A DNA stretch of 64,000 nt from the NCBI RefSeq assembly GCF_012927645.1, contig NZ_JABBMT010000008.1, positions 1-64,000 of the forward strand, written 5' to 3'. The notes under the pieces were generated by a model. That model was not told the origin of the DNA. It made no database searches and worked only from the letters and a program-made list of their open reading frames with translations. Of the stretch, positions 24,356 through 33,499 are shown piece by piece. How positions within the stretch are numbered: the stretch's first letter is position 1; each line of letters begins with the position of its first letter. The position numbers were made by a program, and so were the translations under genes. Origin of the DNA: Pseudoalteromonas arctica. Lineage in GTDB: Bacteria; Pseudomonadota; Gammaproteobacteria; Enterobacterales; Alteromonadaceae.

Positions 24356-24850
24356 TTACTCAGACGGTTTGCCATCAGCTGCACGGGTTAGTAAGCCGAC
24401 TTCTAATAATGGTGCGGCATCAATACTTTGTGCATCCATCATTGCGGCAATTCGTTGCATTGAGGATAGTAGCTGACTTTGTTCCCATTCGTTTAAGGCT
24501 GAGAACTTTTCAATAAAGTGTTCTTGTAACGGTTGTGGTGCTGCTTGCAGAATTGTTTGACCATTTGTAGTGAGGTAAAGGCTCACTCGACGTTTGTCTA
24601 ATTGGCTGCGAACACGGGTCACCAAATCGCGGTTTTCTAGGCGATCTAAAATATTGGTAACCGTAGCAGGGCTCAGGTTTACATTTTGGGCAATGCGACT
24701 GGCTGTAATACCATCAGTTTGTGCTACTTCAGTCATAATTAATAGCTGCGGACCGGTAAGGCCGGAGATTTTATTTAATTGCTTAGAATGGAGGTCGATC
24801 GCGCGGATCACTTTACGTAAAGAAACCAGTAATTCGTCATATTTTTTCAT
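24356..24850 (-). CDS. MarR-family transcriptional regulator
   Basis: 164 residues from the ATG at 24850; a longer frame starting at a TTG 45 bp upstream is less likely. The winged HTH is well conserved (GLTGPQLLIMTEVAQTDGIT, ARIAQNVNLSPATVTNILDR, ENRDLVTRVRSQLDKRRVSL). MarR proteins are usually ligand-released repressors of neighbouring genes, so the downstream porin is a plausible target. The C-terminal tail beyond about residue 140 is longer than usual. Confidence 0.9.
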   Translation of the reverse strand: MKKYDELLVSLRKVIRAIDLHSKQLNKISGLTGPQLLIMTEVAQTDGITASRIAQNVNLSPATVTNILDRLENRDLVTRVRSQLDKRRVSLYLTTNGQTILQAAPQPLQEHFIEKFSALNEWEQSQLLSSMQRIAAMMDAQSIDAAPLLEVGLLTRAADGKPSE

Positions 24851-25185
24851 TTTTATCTCATTCGCAGATGGTTTACGGTCAAGGCGTGAGTGCAATCAAT
24901 AAATATTACACATCTAATAAATAGAGTTCAAATAGATAATGGCGATTTATACTGTATTTCTGGCTTTACAGTTAGCTATAGCTGTTTTTTACTTGCTTTG
25001 AGTTGAAATTAAATTTGGTTCATTTACTTATTATTTAATTAAATGTTTTTAGTTCTGCTCTTGTTTATAGGTCGTGACATAGTGAAAAATTATAAATTTG
25101 ACATAAAAACTCACTAAATAATATTTACTAATTGGTTGGGGATTGGGTAAGGTGAGATAGGTTTTTCATTTTTATGGGACGTATA

Positions 25186-26037
25186 ATGAAGTTATCTCCA
25201 TCTGTAAGCATCGAACAAACTGACACTAGTTTAGAATATATCAATGTTGCAAGCGAGCTTTGTAACGCTAAAATTTTTCTACAAGGTGCACAACTCACCG
25301 AATTCACGCCAACTGGCAAAAAGCCATTAATTTGGGTATCAAACGAGGAAGATTACCAAGAAGGTAAAAGTATACGCGGTGGCATCCCTATTTGTTGGCC
25401 ATGGTTTGGTGTCAATCCAAATCCTGAGTGGGCAATTCACGGTGTAGCACGTACGAGCTTATGGCGAGCAGATGAAGTTGCAGAGCAAGACGATGAAATA
25501 CGCGTTAGCTTAACCTTGCCAATGGCACAAGTTGATGAAACCTACTGGCCACACAAATCAAAGCTAAAGGTTGAATTTATACTAACTAATCAGCTTGAAG
25601 TGCGCTTAACAACAACGAATTTAAGTGACCAAACTATTACTTTCACGCAAGCGCTGCACACCTATTTTCCAACCCCAGCTATTGAGGAAACCCAAGTGGA
25701 TGGCCTGCAAGGTTCTAAATATATTGAGTTTAGCGAGGGCCCGTTTGATCAAGATGGACTGGTTGGTTTTGCTCGTGAAACAGATATGGTTTATACCCAA
25801 GCCGCAGCTATCCAGCGTATTATTACTCCGGATGGAATTATTGAAGTCGGTCGTGAAAATTCCAACTCGTGTGTGCTGTGGAACCCGTGGATTGATAAGT
25901 CAAAGCGTTTATCAAATTTTGCTGATGATGAATACCATACAATGCTGTGCCTTGAAGCGGCAAATGTAATGGATGATAGTGTGATTGTAGCGCCAGGCGA
26001 AAGTCATACCTTAGCGACGACTATTCGCTGGGTATAA
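25186..26037 (+). CDS. D-hexose-6-phosphate mutarotase (YeaD-like)
   Basis: 283 residues from the ATG at 25186; an in-frame ATG 12 bp upstream is also possible. It is an aldose-1-epimerase-like beta-sandwich with IRGGIPICWPWFGVNP, HGVARTSLW (catalytic His region), QALHTYFPTPAIEETQVDGL and the late acidic residue in MLCLEAANVMDDSVIVAPGE. Members interconvert alpha and beta anomers of glucose-6-phosphate and related sugars in the cytoplasm. It is a monocistronic unit. Confidence 0.93.
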   Translation: MKLSPSVSIEQTDTSLEYINVASELCNAKIFLQGAQLTEFTPTGKKPLIWVSNEEDYQEGKSIRGGIPICWPWFGVNPNPEWAIHGVARTSLWRADEVAEQDDEIRVSLTLPMAQVDETYWPHKSKLKVEFILTNQLEVRLTTTNLSDQTITFTQALHTYFPTPAIEETQVDGLQGSKYIEFSEGPFDQDGLVGFARETDMVYTQAAAIQRIITPDGIIEVGRENSNSCVLWNPWIDKSKRLSNFADDEYHTMLCLEAANVMDDSVIVAPGESHTLATTIRWV

Positions 26038-26105
26038 TATAGAGCCGCGATTTTGCTATAAATCAAAGCCAATGTATCAAACCGTTGGCTTATTAAGGAA
26101 AAAAA

Positions 26106-26678
26106 GTGTTCGAAAACCACCAATTGGACGTCTTACCCCAACATCAACAAATAGTATATAAGCCACTGGCAAATAAAGCGTTGCTGCACGCTCAGCTTAA
26201 CTGGCTGCTGTTTTATTTGCCATTAACGGCAATATTAGGCGCTGTTTGCTTTTTTAATCAGGAGTTTGCAGCACTGGCACAAACGAGCTTGCTGATTGGT
26301 TTACCAATTATTTTAGTTATATCGCTAGTTTATAACGTTGTCAGTATACGGCTTAAAGGAATTGCTATGCGTGAGCATGATATTGCTTATCGCAAAGGGG
26401 TTATTTGGCAGCAGGTGACGATTTTACCTTTCTCACGAGTGCAGCACACAGAAATACATCGCGGCCCTTTAGAACGAAAACTGGGCTTGGCTAGCTTGCG
26501 TTTGTACAGCGCTGGCGGTATGAGCGCCGATCTCAACATTAGTGGTTTAAATCATGATGATTGTAAAAATATCCGTCAGTTTATCCAAAAGTATACAGAA
26601 GCAAGGCAAACCGTTAATAGTATAGATAAAGAAAATAGTGATGATGTGCTAGCTACTGATGAGTCAGCAAATGGATAA
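26106..26678 (+). CDS. YdbS-like bacterial PH-domain membrane protein
   Basis: 190 residues with a GTG start after AAGGAAAAAAA. Two membrane helices (about 35-85: LLFYLPLTAILGAVCFFNQE, LIGLPIILVISLVYNVVSIR) precede a bPH2 domain (HDIAYRKGVIWQQVTILPFS, RVQHTEIHRGPLERKLGLAS, LRLYSAGG). It overlaps the next gene by 20 bp. YdbS and YdbT occur as a pair in many bacteria; their function is still poorly defined, perhaps in envelope assembly. Confidence 0.9.
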   Translation: MFENHQLDVLPQHQQIVYKPLANKALLHAQLNWLLFYLPLTAILGAVCFFNQEFAALAQTSLLIGLPIILVISLVYNVVSIRLKGIAMREHDIAYRKGVIWQQVTILPFSRVQHTEIHRGPLERKLGLASLRLYSAGGMSADLNISGLNHDDCKNIRQFIQKYTEARQTVNSIDKENSDDVLATDESANG

Positions 26679-28206
26679 TTTAATTTGGCAGCGTGTATCG
26701 CCATGGTCGTTGGTTTATTTTGTTGTGCACTTTGCTTTTCGATTTGTCAAAGATGGCGTATTTAACTTACTACCGATTATGGTCGTGTTTGTTACGCAAG
26801 TTGAAGATAAATTGTTTTGGGGGCAAGTAACAGTAGCTGTCGCTATCGTTGGATTGCTAGTTTATTCATTTGCTTACCACATTAACTTTCGCTTTTGTAT
26901 TACCGATGAACATGAAATTTTACTCAATAAAGGGGTGTTTAAAAAAGAGCGTTTAACGCTTAACTTTTTGCGAGTGCAGAATGTTAATATTACCGAACCG
27001 TTTTATTTTAAGCCGCTGGGTTTGGTTAATTGTATTTTTGATGCCGCTGGCAGTACTAGCCAAGAAGCGGTGTTACCCGGTGTAACTACTCAGTATGCAG
27101 AGCAGATGCGAGAGCGGGTCTTGGCGTATAAAGAAACCCAACAACAAACTGAAGCTAAGCAGCAACTTGAAGCTACACATAGCAACGAACCACAACAATG
27201 TTTGGTGCTGAGCAATAAAGAAGTTGCAAAATTTGGCTTGATGTCGAATATGGCTATTTTGGCATTAGCAGCGCTTGCGCCTTTTATGAATGCAATGCTG
27301 GAGTTTTTAGAAACGGCGGTGATCAATCGCTTAGAATCATTTTATCAACAAGAAATGGGCACCTTGGTTGATGCCGCAGCACTCGCTGTGTTTTCAATAC
27401 TTGTGCTTGTTGTGTTGGTTGCCGTTTTATTATCGGTATTAATGTCATTAATCCGCTTTTATAATTTTCAGTTATACTTTCAGGCCGGAAAATTTAAACG
27501 CATTGCTGGATTATTAGAGCGTCATCAGTTGTCGGTGAGTCTTGATAAAGTGCAATCGCTGCTAATTAAGCAAAACCTAATTGCACGACTACTTAAACGT
27601 TATACCGTGCAGTGTTTGCAAGCAACTGGCGGCGGCTTTAGCGCAGGCGCTAAGAGCAAGCAAAGCTTAGTAATGCCAGTACTTACTCTTGAGCAAGTAA
27701 AGCAAGTTTATCAGTGGGTTCATCCTTGGCTTAATTTAACCGGCGTTGATTTTAAAGCACTCAACTTTAAAGGCGCTGAAAAAGCGTTACTGATCAAAAA
27801 TTTATGCTTTTATGCGTTGTTACCGAGCGCTTTAATTGCAGTTATGGGCTATGCAGGAGAAGGTTACAGCCCCGTGTATAGCTTGCTTTGTGTTGTACTG
27901 CTAAGTTTGTTAGTGTACTTATCATATCGACGATACGGTTATTATTTTTATCATTATCAAGGGCGATATTACGCAGTGTTTCGCAGTGGCATGATAAGTG
28001 CGCACTATCGAGTTTTTGAATTATATAAAGCGCAAAGCACGTGCGCAGTAAGTACTTATTTTATGCGGAAAAGCGGCTTGAAAAGCTTGTCTATACAACT
28101 CGCTGCGGGCACAGTGACTATGCCTTATATCAAAGCAGAGCAAGCAGATGAAATTATCGACTTTATTCTGTGTCAAGCTGAATCTGAGCAACGAAGTTGG
28201 ATGTAA
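26659..28206 (+). CDS. YdbT-like PH-domain membrane protein
   Basis: 515 residues, several membrane helices and three bPH2-type repeats: about 75-150 (FRFCITDEHEILLNKGVFKK, LRVQNVNITEPFYFKPLGL), about 270-350 (GKFKRIAGLLERHQLSVSLD, KVQSLLIKQNLIARLLKRYT) and about 430-505 (YYAVFRSGMISAHYRVFELY, KAQSTCAVSTYFMRKSGLKS). Overlap with ydbS implies translational coupling and probably a complex. Confidence 0.9.
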   Translation: MSQQMDNLIWQRVSPWSLVYFVVHFAFRFVKDGVFNLLPIMVVFVTQVEDKLFWGQVTVAVAIVGLLVYSFAYHINFRFCITDEHEILLNKGVFKKERLTLNFLRVQNVNITEPFYFKPLGLVNCIFDAAGSTSQEAVLPGVTTQYAEQMRERVLAYKETQQQTEAKQQLEATHSNEPQQCLVLSNKEVAKFGLMSNMAILALAALAPFMNAMLEFLETAVINRLESFYQQEMGTLVDAAALAVFSILVLVVLVAVLLSVLMSLIRFYNFQLYFQAGKFKRIAGLLERHQLSVSLDKVQSLLIKQNLIARLLKRYTVQCLQATGGGFSAGAKSKQSLVMPVLTLEQVKQVYQWVHPWLNLTGVDFKALNFKGAEKALLIKNLCFYALLPSALIAVMGYAGEGYSPVYSLLCVVLLSLLVYLSYRRYGYYFYHYQGRYYAVFRSGMISAHYRVFELYKAQSTCAVSTYFMRKSGLKSLSIQLAAGTVTMPYIKAEQADEIIDFILCQAESEQRSWM

Positions 28207-28348
28207 TTGACCACTTTTAAGTTCTTAGGATGGTATTTTATTAGGTGATAAAGCGTAATAGTGGTGGTTCACGTTCTCTTACATTTTTATGTTCTCTTTT
28301 TCGACTAAGTTATGACAATAATGGACTTAAAATAAGAGATCAGGGAAT

Positions 28349-31189
28349 ATGATGAAAAGAATCTTACTCGCCACTTTGTTATTAGCCACACATACACAGG
28401 CCGCTGTGCAATGGCAAACTATTCATACCGAACACTTTAAAGTTCATTACAGTCAAGAAAATGCTGATTGGGCACGCTCTGCGGCCAATGAATTAGAAAT
28501 CGTGCGCAGCAAAGTGCTTGAGCAACAAAACCGTGCTTTAGATGAAGCGGTTGATGTGGTGGTGTTTGATCCACTCAATGCCGCTAATGGTTTTGCATTA
28601 CCGGTTTCAAATAGGCCATTGATGGCGCTTTTCACTACACCACCTCAATCTGATACAGTGATCTCAAATAATAGTGGTTGGCAGCAATTACTAGTACTGC
28701 ACGAGTATATTCATCTAGTGCATTTAGCACAGCCAACGCGCAGTAAATGGCGTCAAGAGCTCAGGAACATTTGGGATTTATACGATTTAACACACAGCGA
28801 GATGCCGCGCTGGGTGGCGGAGGGTTACGCAACATTACTTGAATCGAAAATGACGGGGCGTGGTCGGTTATTTGATAACTACAGCGAGGCGATTTTAATC
28901 GAGTTTGCTCAGCAAGGAGCATTGCCTCGCTATGATCAGCTCAATAGTACTGATGGTGGCTTTATGGCAGGCTCTATGGCGTATTTAATGGGCGCACGGT
29001 TTTTAGCTTGGCTAGAGAAAAACTATTCAGAGCAAACCCTTGATGCTGTTTGGACGCGTATGCAAGGAGTAAAACAGCGCGAATTTGATGACGCATTCGA
29101 AGGGGTATTTGGTGGCTCAGCGAGTAAGCTGTATCGACGTTTTATTGCCGAGTATACCTATCAAGCAATGAGCAAAGAGGAAAGTGAGCAGTCACTTATT
29201 AGTGGGCTGTGGTTGGCGTTAGATCATTATGCTAGTGGTCCCGCTTTATCACCAAATAGCGAGCAACTTGCGGTGGTGGAGCGTGATCAAGACGGTAAAA
29301 CGCAGTTAAAACTTTACAGTACTGAGGATAACATTAAGGCTGCTGAAGAGTTTCAAAAAATACAGCAAGAGTTGCTTACAGATGACCCTAACGATATCGC
29401 AGATAAACCACCTAAGGTGTTTAAGCGTAAGCAAAAGCAAGTCTTGAATCAAATCAACCGTGCGGGTATTCAAAATCCACAATGGCTAAATGACAACGTG
29501 TTGTATTTTTCAGCTTATAGCAGAGTTGATCACATCGATCATCAGCGTATATCAGATATATTTAGCTGGGATACGCAAACCGGTGAAGTTACCAAACTAA
29601 CTGATTTAGCTGGCCTGCGGCGCTTTAGTATTGCAGATAATGGGCAAACACTTTATGGAGAACAGGTTAAAGGCGGTTACTCAGAGTTAGTGCGAGTTGA
29701 TTTACAAACCGGTCAAGCTCAACCATTATTCAAAAAAAGTCTAGCAACGGTTTACGATTATCCTGTAGTTAGCCCCAATCAACAGCAACTCGCCTTTCTT
29801 AAAACTGAGTTTAATCATAATTGGCAGTTGTATATACAAGATTTGCAAGAACAAAAGTCTGTCGCAGTTCCTATGCCAAAAGGCTATCAATACTTATCAC
29901 AACCAAGTTGGAGTGCGGATGGTAAGCAGCTTTATTTTGTTGCAGGATTAGCTCAAGCAACGGATATCTACCGTTATGATTTAACTACACAACGTTTGTT
30001 CAAGCTGACTCAAGGTCAACAAGCGGTTGCTAATCCACTGGCATTATCGGACGGTGAGTTACTGTATTTTTCAATCAGTAGTGATGGCCCTGACATTATG
30101 CAGCTACAGATAAATAATAACGAAGAAGAAATCACCGATTTTGCTACCACGAGTATTGCGCCTTTGTTGCTTGTGAATGAGCACACCTTGCCAAAAGCTC
30201 GAGTATATCAACAACCCATTGGTGAGCAAACGCACTATGATATCTGGCAGCAAAAAGCCACTTTTGCGTTAGGTGAACAATATCATTCAGCCTCCGCAGC
30301 ATTATTTTCAGCGAGCATTAAAGGCAGCGATTTACTCAAGCAATTAGATTGGCAGCTGGGCTACAGCATTGATTTACATGACACTGCACTGCAAGGCATT
30401 TATGCCCAAGCACGCTACAGTGCGCTTGCAATCAAGTTTGACAGCCAGTTATTTTCTTATGATTTGAATGCTAGCAAGCAATATCAGCGTAGCTTGTTAA
30501 ATGAACAGTCAGTGCAAGGTGGCTACCTTGCTGCAAGTTTACCACTACGCTTTGGGGAGTTTAGAATTCAGCCAGAGCTGGCTTATATTTACTCAGAAAT
30601 AGATGATACAAATATCAACCAAGGGCAGAATTCACAGTGGCTTAGAGTCGGCTTGAAGCAATCTTGGAGCCATAACAGGCAAGATTATGCTATTGGCCAA
30701 GCGATTGATGCACGTTGGTATAGTGGCGATAGCGACACACAGAAGTGGCAGGGCTATGATGTTGCTGTGCAGCTATTTGGTAAAGCGCTGGCAATCCCTA
30801 TGTATGCCAATTATAGCCAGCAATATCGAGATGATAGTGAGTTGCTATTAGGTGGATTTAGTTCTTCATTATTATCAAAAAATATTCGCAGTGACTTTGT
30901 TTTTGCACCTGAACTACCCTTTTACAGCGCTATTGGCAAACGCTATCAAGGTTATGGTGGCGGTATTAGCTGGTCAGAAGGCATGCCATGGTTTTACTAT
31001 CAACAGCATCAGATTGACCAGCAGGTTTACGGGCAAAGCTATGGTGTGAAATGGCAAGGGCCCTTTAGTTTTGGCTTAGGCCCTGCAGGTATCAATGATG
31101 TGAGGCTTGATTTTGGCTTAGTCAGAGTAGAAGGCGACAGCTTTGATGATGAACTAAGAGGCTGGCTCGGGTTTTATTATTCGCTATAA
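28349..31189 (+). CDS. Exported peptidase-like protein with beta-propeller and C-terminal barrel-like region
   Basis: 946 residues. A signal peptide (RILLATLLLATHTQAA) is followed by a gluzincin-like domain (about 20-290) with HEYIH near residue 117 and the third ligand Glu in MPRWVAEGYATLL near 156. This is the zinc-site pattern of MA-clan peptidases. Next come TolB/PD40-type propeller repeats, about 300-620 (LSPNSEQLAVVERDQDGKTQ, SQPSWSADGKQLYFVAG). The last 300 residues are rich in alternating aromatic strands (LRFGEFRIQPELAYIYSEID, ending LRGWLGFYYSL), suggesting an outer membrane barrel. A combined protease-propeller-barrel protein is unusual. Confidence 0.8.
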   Translation: MMKRILLATLLLATHTQAAVQWQTIHTEHFKVHYSQENADWARSAANELEIVRSKVLEQQNRALDEAVDVVVFDPLNAANGFALPVSNRPLMALFTTPPQSDTVISNNSGWQQLLVLHEYIHLVHLAQPTRSKWRQELRNIWDLYDLTHSEMPRWVAEGYATLLESKMTGRGRLFDNYSEAILIEFAQQGALPRYDQLNSTDGGFMAGSMAYLMGARFLAWLEKNYSEQTLDAVWTRMQGVKQREFDDAFEGVFGGSASKLYRRFIAEYTYQAMSKEESEQSLISGLWLALDHYASGPALSPNSEQLAVVERDQDGKTQLKLYSTEDNIKAAEEFQKIQQELLTDDPNDIADKPPKVFKRKQKQVLNQINRAGIQNPQWLNDNVLYFSAYSRVDHIDHQRISDIFSWDTQTGEVTKLTDLAGLRRFSIADNGQTLYGEQVKGGYSELVRVDLQTGQAQPLFKKSLATVYDYPVVSPNQQQLAFLKTEFNHNWQLYIQDLQEQKSVAVPMPKGYQYLSQPSWSADGKQLYFVAGLAQATDIYRYDLTTQRLFKLTQGQQAVANPLALSDGELLYFSISSDGPDIMQLQINNNEEEITDFATTSIAPLLLVNEHTLPKARVYQQPIGEQTHYDIWQQKATFALGEQYHSASAALFSASIKGSDLLKQLDWQLGYSIDLHDTALQGIYAQARYSALAIKFDSQLFSYDLNASKQYQRSLLNEQSVQGGYLAASLPLRFGEFRIQPELAYIYSEIDDTNINQGQNSQWLRVGLKQSWSHNRQDYAIGQAIDARWYSGDSDTQKWQGYDVAVQLFGKALAIPMYANYSQQYRDDSELLLGGFSSSLLSKNIRSDFVFAPELPFYSAIGKRYQGYGGGISWSEGMPWFYYQQHQIDQQVYGQSYGVKWQGPFSFGLGPAGINDVRLDFGLVRVEGDSFDDELRGWLGFYYSL

Positions 31190-31192
31190 ATT

Positions 31193-31218
31193 AAAAGAGG
31201 CTCCAAGGAGCCTCTTTT
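31193..31218. terminator. Bidirectional terminator
   Basis: AAAAGAGGCTCC and GGAGCCTCTTTT form a perfect 12-bp stem between convergent genes. Confidence 0.88.
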
Positions 31219-31233
31219 ATCGCTTTGTATAAG

Positions 31234-32373
31234 TTAAGTATTTAATGCTGTCGCTGTTCGCCTTTGCTCGCGATTTCTTTGTGATTGTTTTTTACGATTA
31301 CGGCGGCTAAGCCACAAGTAAAAACCAGTGCCTGCAAGCCATACTGGACTTAGGCCAATCACGCACCATAAGATTTTACTGAGTAAACCGGCAAAATAAC
31401 CAAAGTGTAATTTTCTAAAGCTATCAATTACTTTCCAACCAATGCCGACCTCGCGAATATCCCAGTTAGCTATATGTTCACCGGTTTGTTTATCATAAGT
31501 AACGGTGTTAGCGTATTCGCTTGCCAGTGGATTGTTGCTATCAACTTCACCAAATAGCGTAATGTTTTCGTCAGGCTCCAGTGGCATAACTAAAAAAGTA
31601 CCATTAAATGTCGGGATTTGTTTTTTGCTGTCATCTAGAATGGCTTGAAAGTTAATGGTATCGCTATGTAAGTTTTTAGTGAGTATAAAATGCTGTTCTT
31701 CTGCGTGTTCGACTACCTCGTGATACCACACAGCCCAATTAAAGTAGCCGCCAGTGATCGCCAAAATTAAAATAATGGGTGAGCCAAGTACCCCTGTCAT
31801 TTTATGAATATCGCTTAGCACAATTTGCAGCGTCGCCTTGAAGCGTACTGAAAATAAACGTTGCCAAAATTTACGATAAATTATTAAGCCTGTAACGCCG
31901 AGGATAAATAGAAAGATTGCAAAAAAGAACCCAAGAACGGTGCCGGTTTGACCAGGTAGAGTTTTTAAATCGTTGAGCAAAAATGTGTAATGCAGTTCTA
32001 AAAACCAATCTGTGAAGTAGTGACTGGTGCCAACTGGCTGCGAGAGTATTTCTCCAGAATATTGATTGATATGAAATTTATACCAAGTATCAGTGCCGCG
32101 CTTGATCAAATAAACCCGATCAGCAGTGTCATCATTAAATATTTCCCAACTACCTACTACATAGCTAGGAAATTCATGCTCAGCAACCGCTATTAATTTA
32201 TCAAGGGGTTTGCGTTCTGCGTGACTAGTAACGACAAAGTGACTATCTGGCATCAGTAAGCCATCAATTTCACTTTTAAACACTAATACGCTGCCAGTTA
32301 TACTGATCACAATAAGTGGAACTAAAGCACAAAGCGCAATCCAACTGTGTATTTTAAAAAGTGCTTTTCTCAT
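31234..32373 (-). CDS. PepSY-TM (PiuB-like) iron-regulated membrane protein
   Basis: 379 residues from the ATG at 32373, chosen because the Fur box lies inside a longer in-frame extension. The N-terminal helix FKIHSWIALCALVPLIVISI includes the typical IHSW motif. PepSY-type periplasmic regions and three further helix groups follow (GTVLGFFFAIFLFILGVTGL, VLGSPIILILAITGGYFNWA, LLSKILWCVIGLSPVWLAG). The tail is basic (RRNRKKQSQRNREQRR). Relatives are proposed ferric-siderophore reductases. Confidence 0.9.
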   Translation of the reverse strand: MRKALFKIHSWIALCALVPLIVISITGSVLVFKSEIDGLLMPDSHFVVTSHAERKPLDKLIAVAEHEFPSYVVGSWEIFNDDTADRVYLIKRGTDTWYKFHINQYSGEILSQPVGTSHYFTDWFLELHYTFLLNDLKTLPGQTGTVLGFFFAIFLFILGVTGLIIYRKFWQRLFSVRFKATLQIVLSDIHKMTGVLGSPIILILAITGGYFNWAVWYHEVVEHAEEQHFILTKNLHSDTINFQAILDDSKKQIPTFNGTFLVMPLEPDENITLFGEVDSNNPLASEYANTVTYDKQTGEHIANWDIREVGIGWKVIDSFRKLHFGYFAGLLSKILWCVIGLSPVWLAGTGFYLWLSRRNRKKQSQRNREQRRTATALNT

Positions 32374-32406
32374 AAGGTAAAGAGTCGTCAAAATAAATTT
32401 TTTGCA

Positions 32407-32421
32407 TGATAACAATTATCA
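32407..32421 (-). promoter_or_regulatory. Fur box of the PepSY-TM gene
   Basis: TGATAACAATTATCA matches the 7-1-7 Fur consensus at 14 of 15 positions and lies 34 bp upstream of the chosen start. This strongly implies iron repression of the gene. Confidence 0.8.
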
Positions 32422-32673
32422 ATGTTATTTCAATTCTATGCGATGGGATGCTTTCTTGCTAACGACAAAGTGCCAGTCTAAAAATGGAAACTGTAAGGTT
32501 AACTTGCCACAGTAGCCGTGAGTTTATTTTGTACAAATGGTTGCTTGTTTTTATAGGATCTTTACAATGCCGCGCCTTATATAAAGCATATAAAAACAGT
32601 GGTTTACATTGATTTATTATTTTGTTTATAAGCTGCTAACTTATTAATCAACTACTAACGAACGAGGTCTACT

Positions 32674-33288
32674 TTGGCGCATTATCTGCCTATTTTATCA
32701 TCATTTATTTTAGTGTTTAGCTTTTTACCATTACTAAATAAAATTCGTAAAAACCGCAGTGTATCGGGGTTATCATTATTAATGATGACTTTTGGGGTGG
32801 CGCAAAGTATTTACTTTATTGCATTTAATCTCTTTTTTGAACGTTACTACATGGTACTACCGTTTGTGGTTACCGGGTGTTTGAGTGGCTTAATCTTGTA
32901 TTATTTTGCTCGATATAACGCCAAAACTAGAGAGCAAATTCAATTGGCCGCGATGCTAGGTTTTTCATTATTACCGTTTTTACTGTTAGTAAATCCACAA
33001 TTAGAGACCGCTAATGTACTTACAGGGCTTACGTTTGTTGGCTTGATCATGAGCTCGGTGCGCGTGATGCCACAAACCTATAAAACTTTGCGCAGCGGCG
33101 ATATAAGTAATCTAAGTGCGCGTTATTTTAGTTTGCAGTTTATCGCCGGTGTATGTGGTTTATTTGCAGAGTTAGCGATGGCAGCCCCGAGTATTTCGCA
33201 TCTTTTAACGTTTGTGATGATCTTACTGACTAATGCCGCGCAACTTGGTTGTATTCAATATTATAAAATGCGACCTGTCGCAGCTTAA
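32674..33288 (+). CDS. PQ-loop/SWEET-like membrane protein
   Basis: 204 residues, seven predicted membrane helices in two PQ-loop-type halves: LPLLNKIRKNRSVSGLSLLM in the first and VRVMPQTYKTLRSGDISNLS in the second, where PQ is explicit. The arrangement matches PQ-loop and SWEET transporters. The start is a TTG preceded by GAGG at good spacing; no ATG is available. The substrate is unknown. Confidence 0.8.
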   Translation: MAHYLPILSSFILVFSFLPLLNKIRKNRSVSGLSLLMMTFGVAQSIYFIAFNLFFERYYMVLPFVVTGCLSGLILYYFARYNAKTREQIQLAAMLGFSLLPFLLLVNPQLETANVLTGLTFVGLIMSSVRVMPQTYKTLRSGDISNLSARYFSLQFIAGVCGLFAELAMAAPSISHLLTFVMILLTNAAQLGCIQYYKMRPVAA

Positions 33289-33455
33289 TATTAGATAAAT
33301 CTAATGCTAAAAATTGGCGCAGAAAATAACGTTTTTGAAACGACGTTTACTTGTCGCCAAGCCGATGGTCATTGTGTTTTGCATAATGTAATAGTGCAAT
33401 AATAAGATCTAACTGATTATTTTTTAATTATTATAGTTCGATATCGAAAATAAAA
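33289..33455. other. Short intergenic region between convergent genes
   Basis: No ORF was seen. It contains several short AT-rich repeats but nothing with a clear identity. Confidence 0.3.
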
Positions 33456-33480
33456 AAGCCGCACTTATAAAGTGCGGCTT
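33456..33480 (-). terminator. Rho-independent terminator of the metalloprotease gene
   Basis: AAGCCGCACT and AGTGCGGCTT form a 10-bp stem 20 bp after the minus-strand stop, followed in that direction by six T. Confidence 0.88.
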
Positions 33481-33499
33481 GGTATATCTGCGTTGTTGA

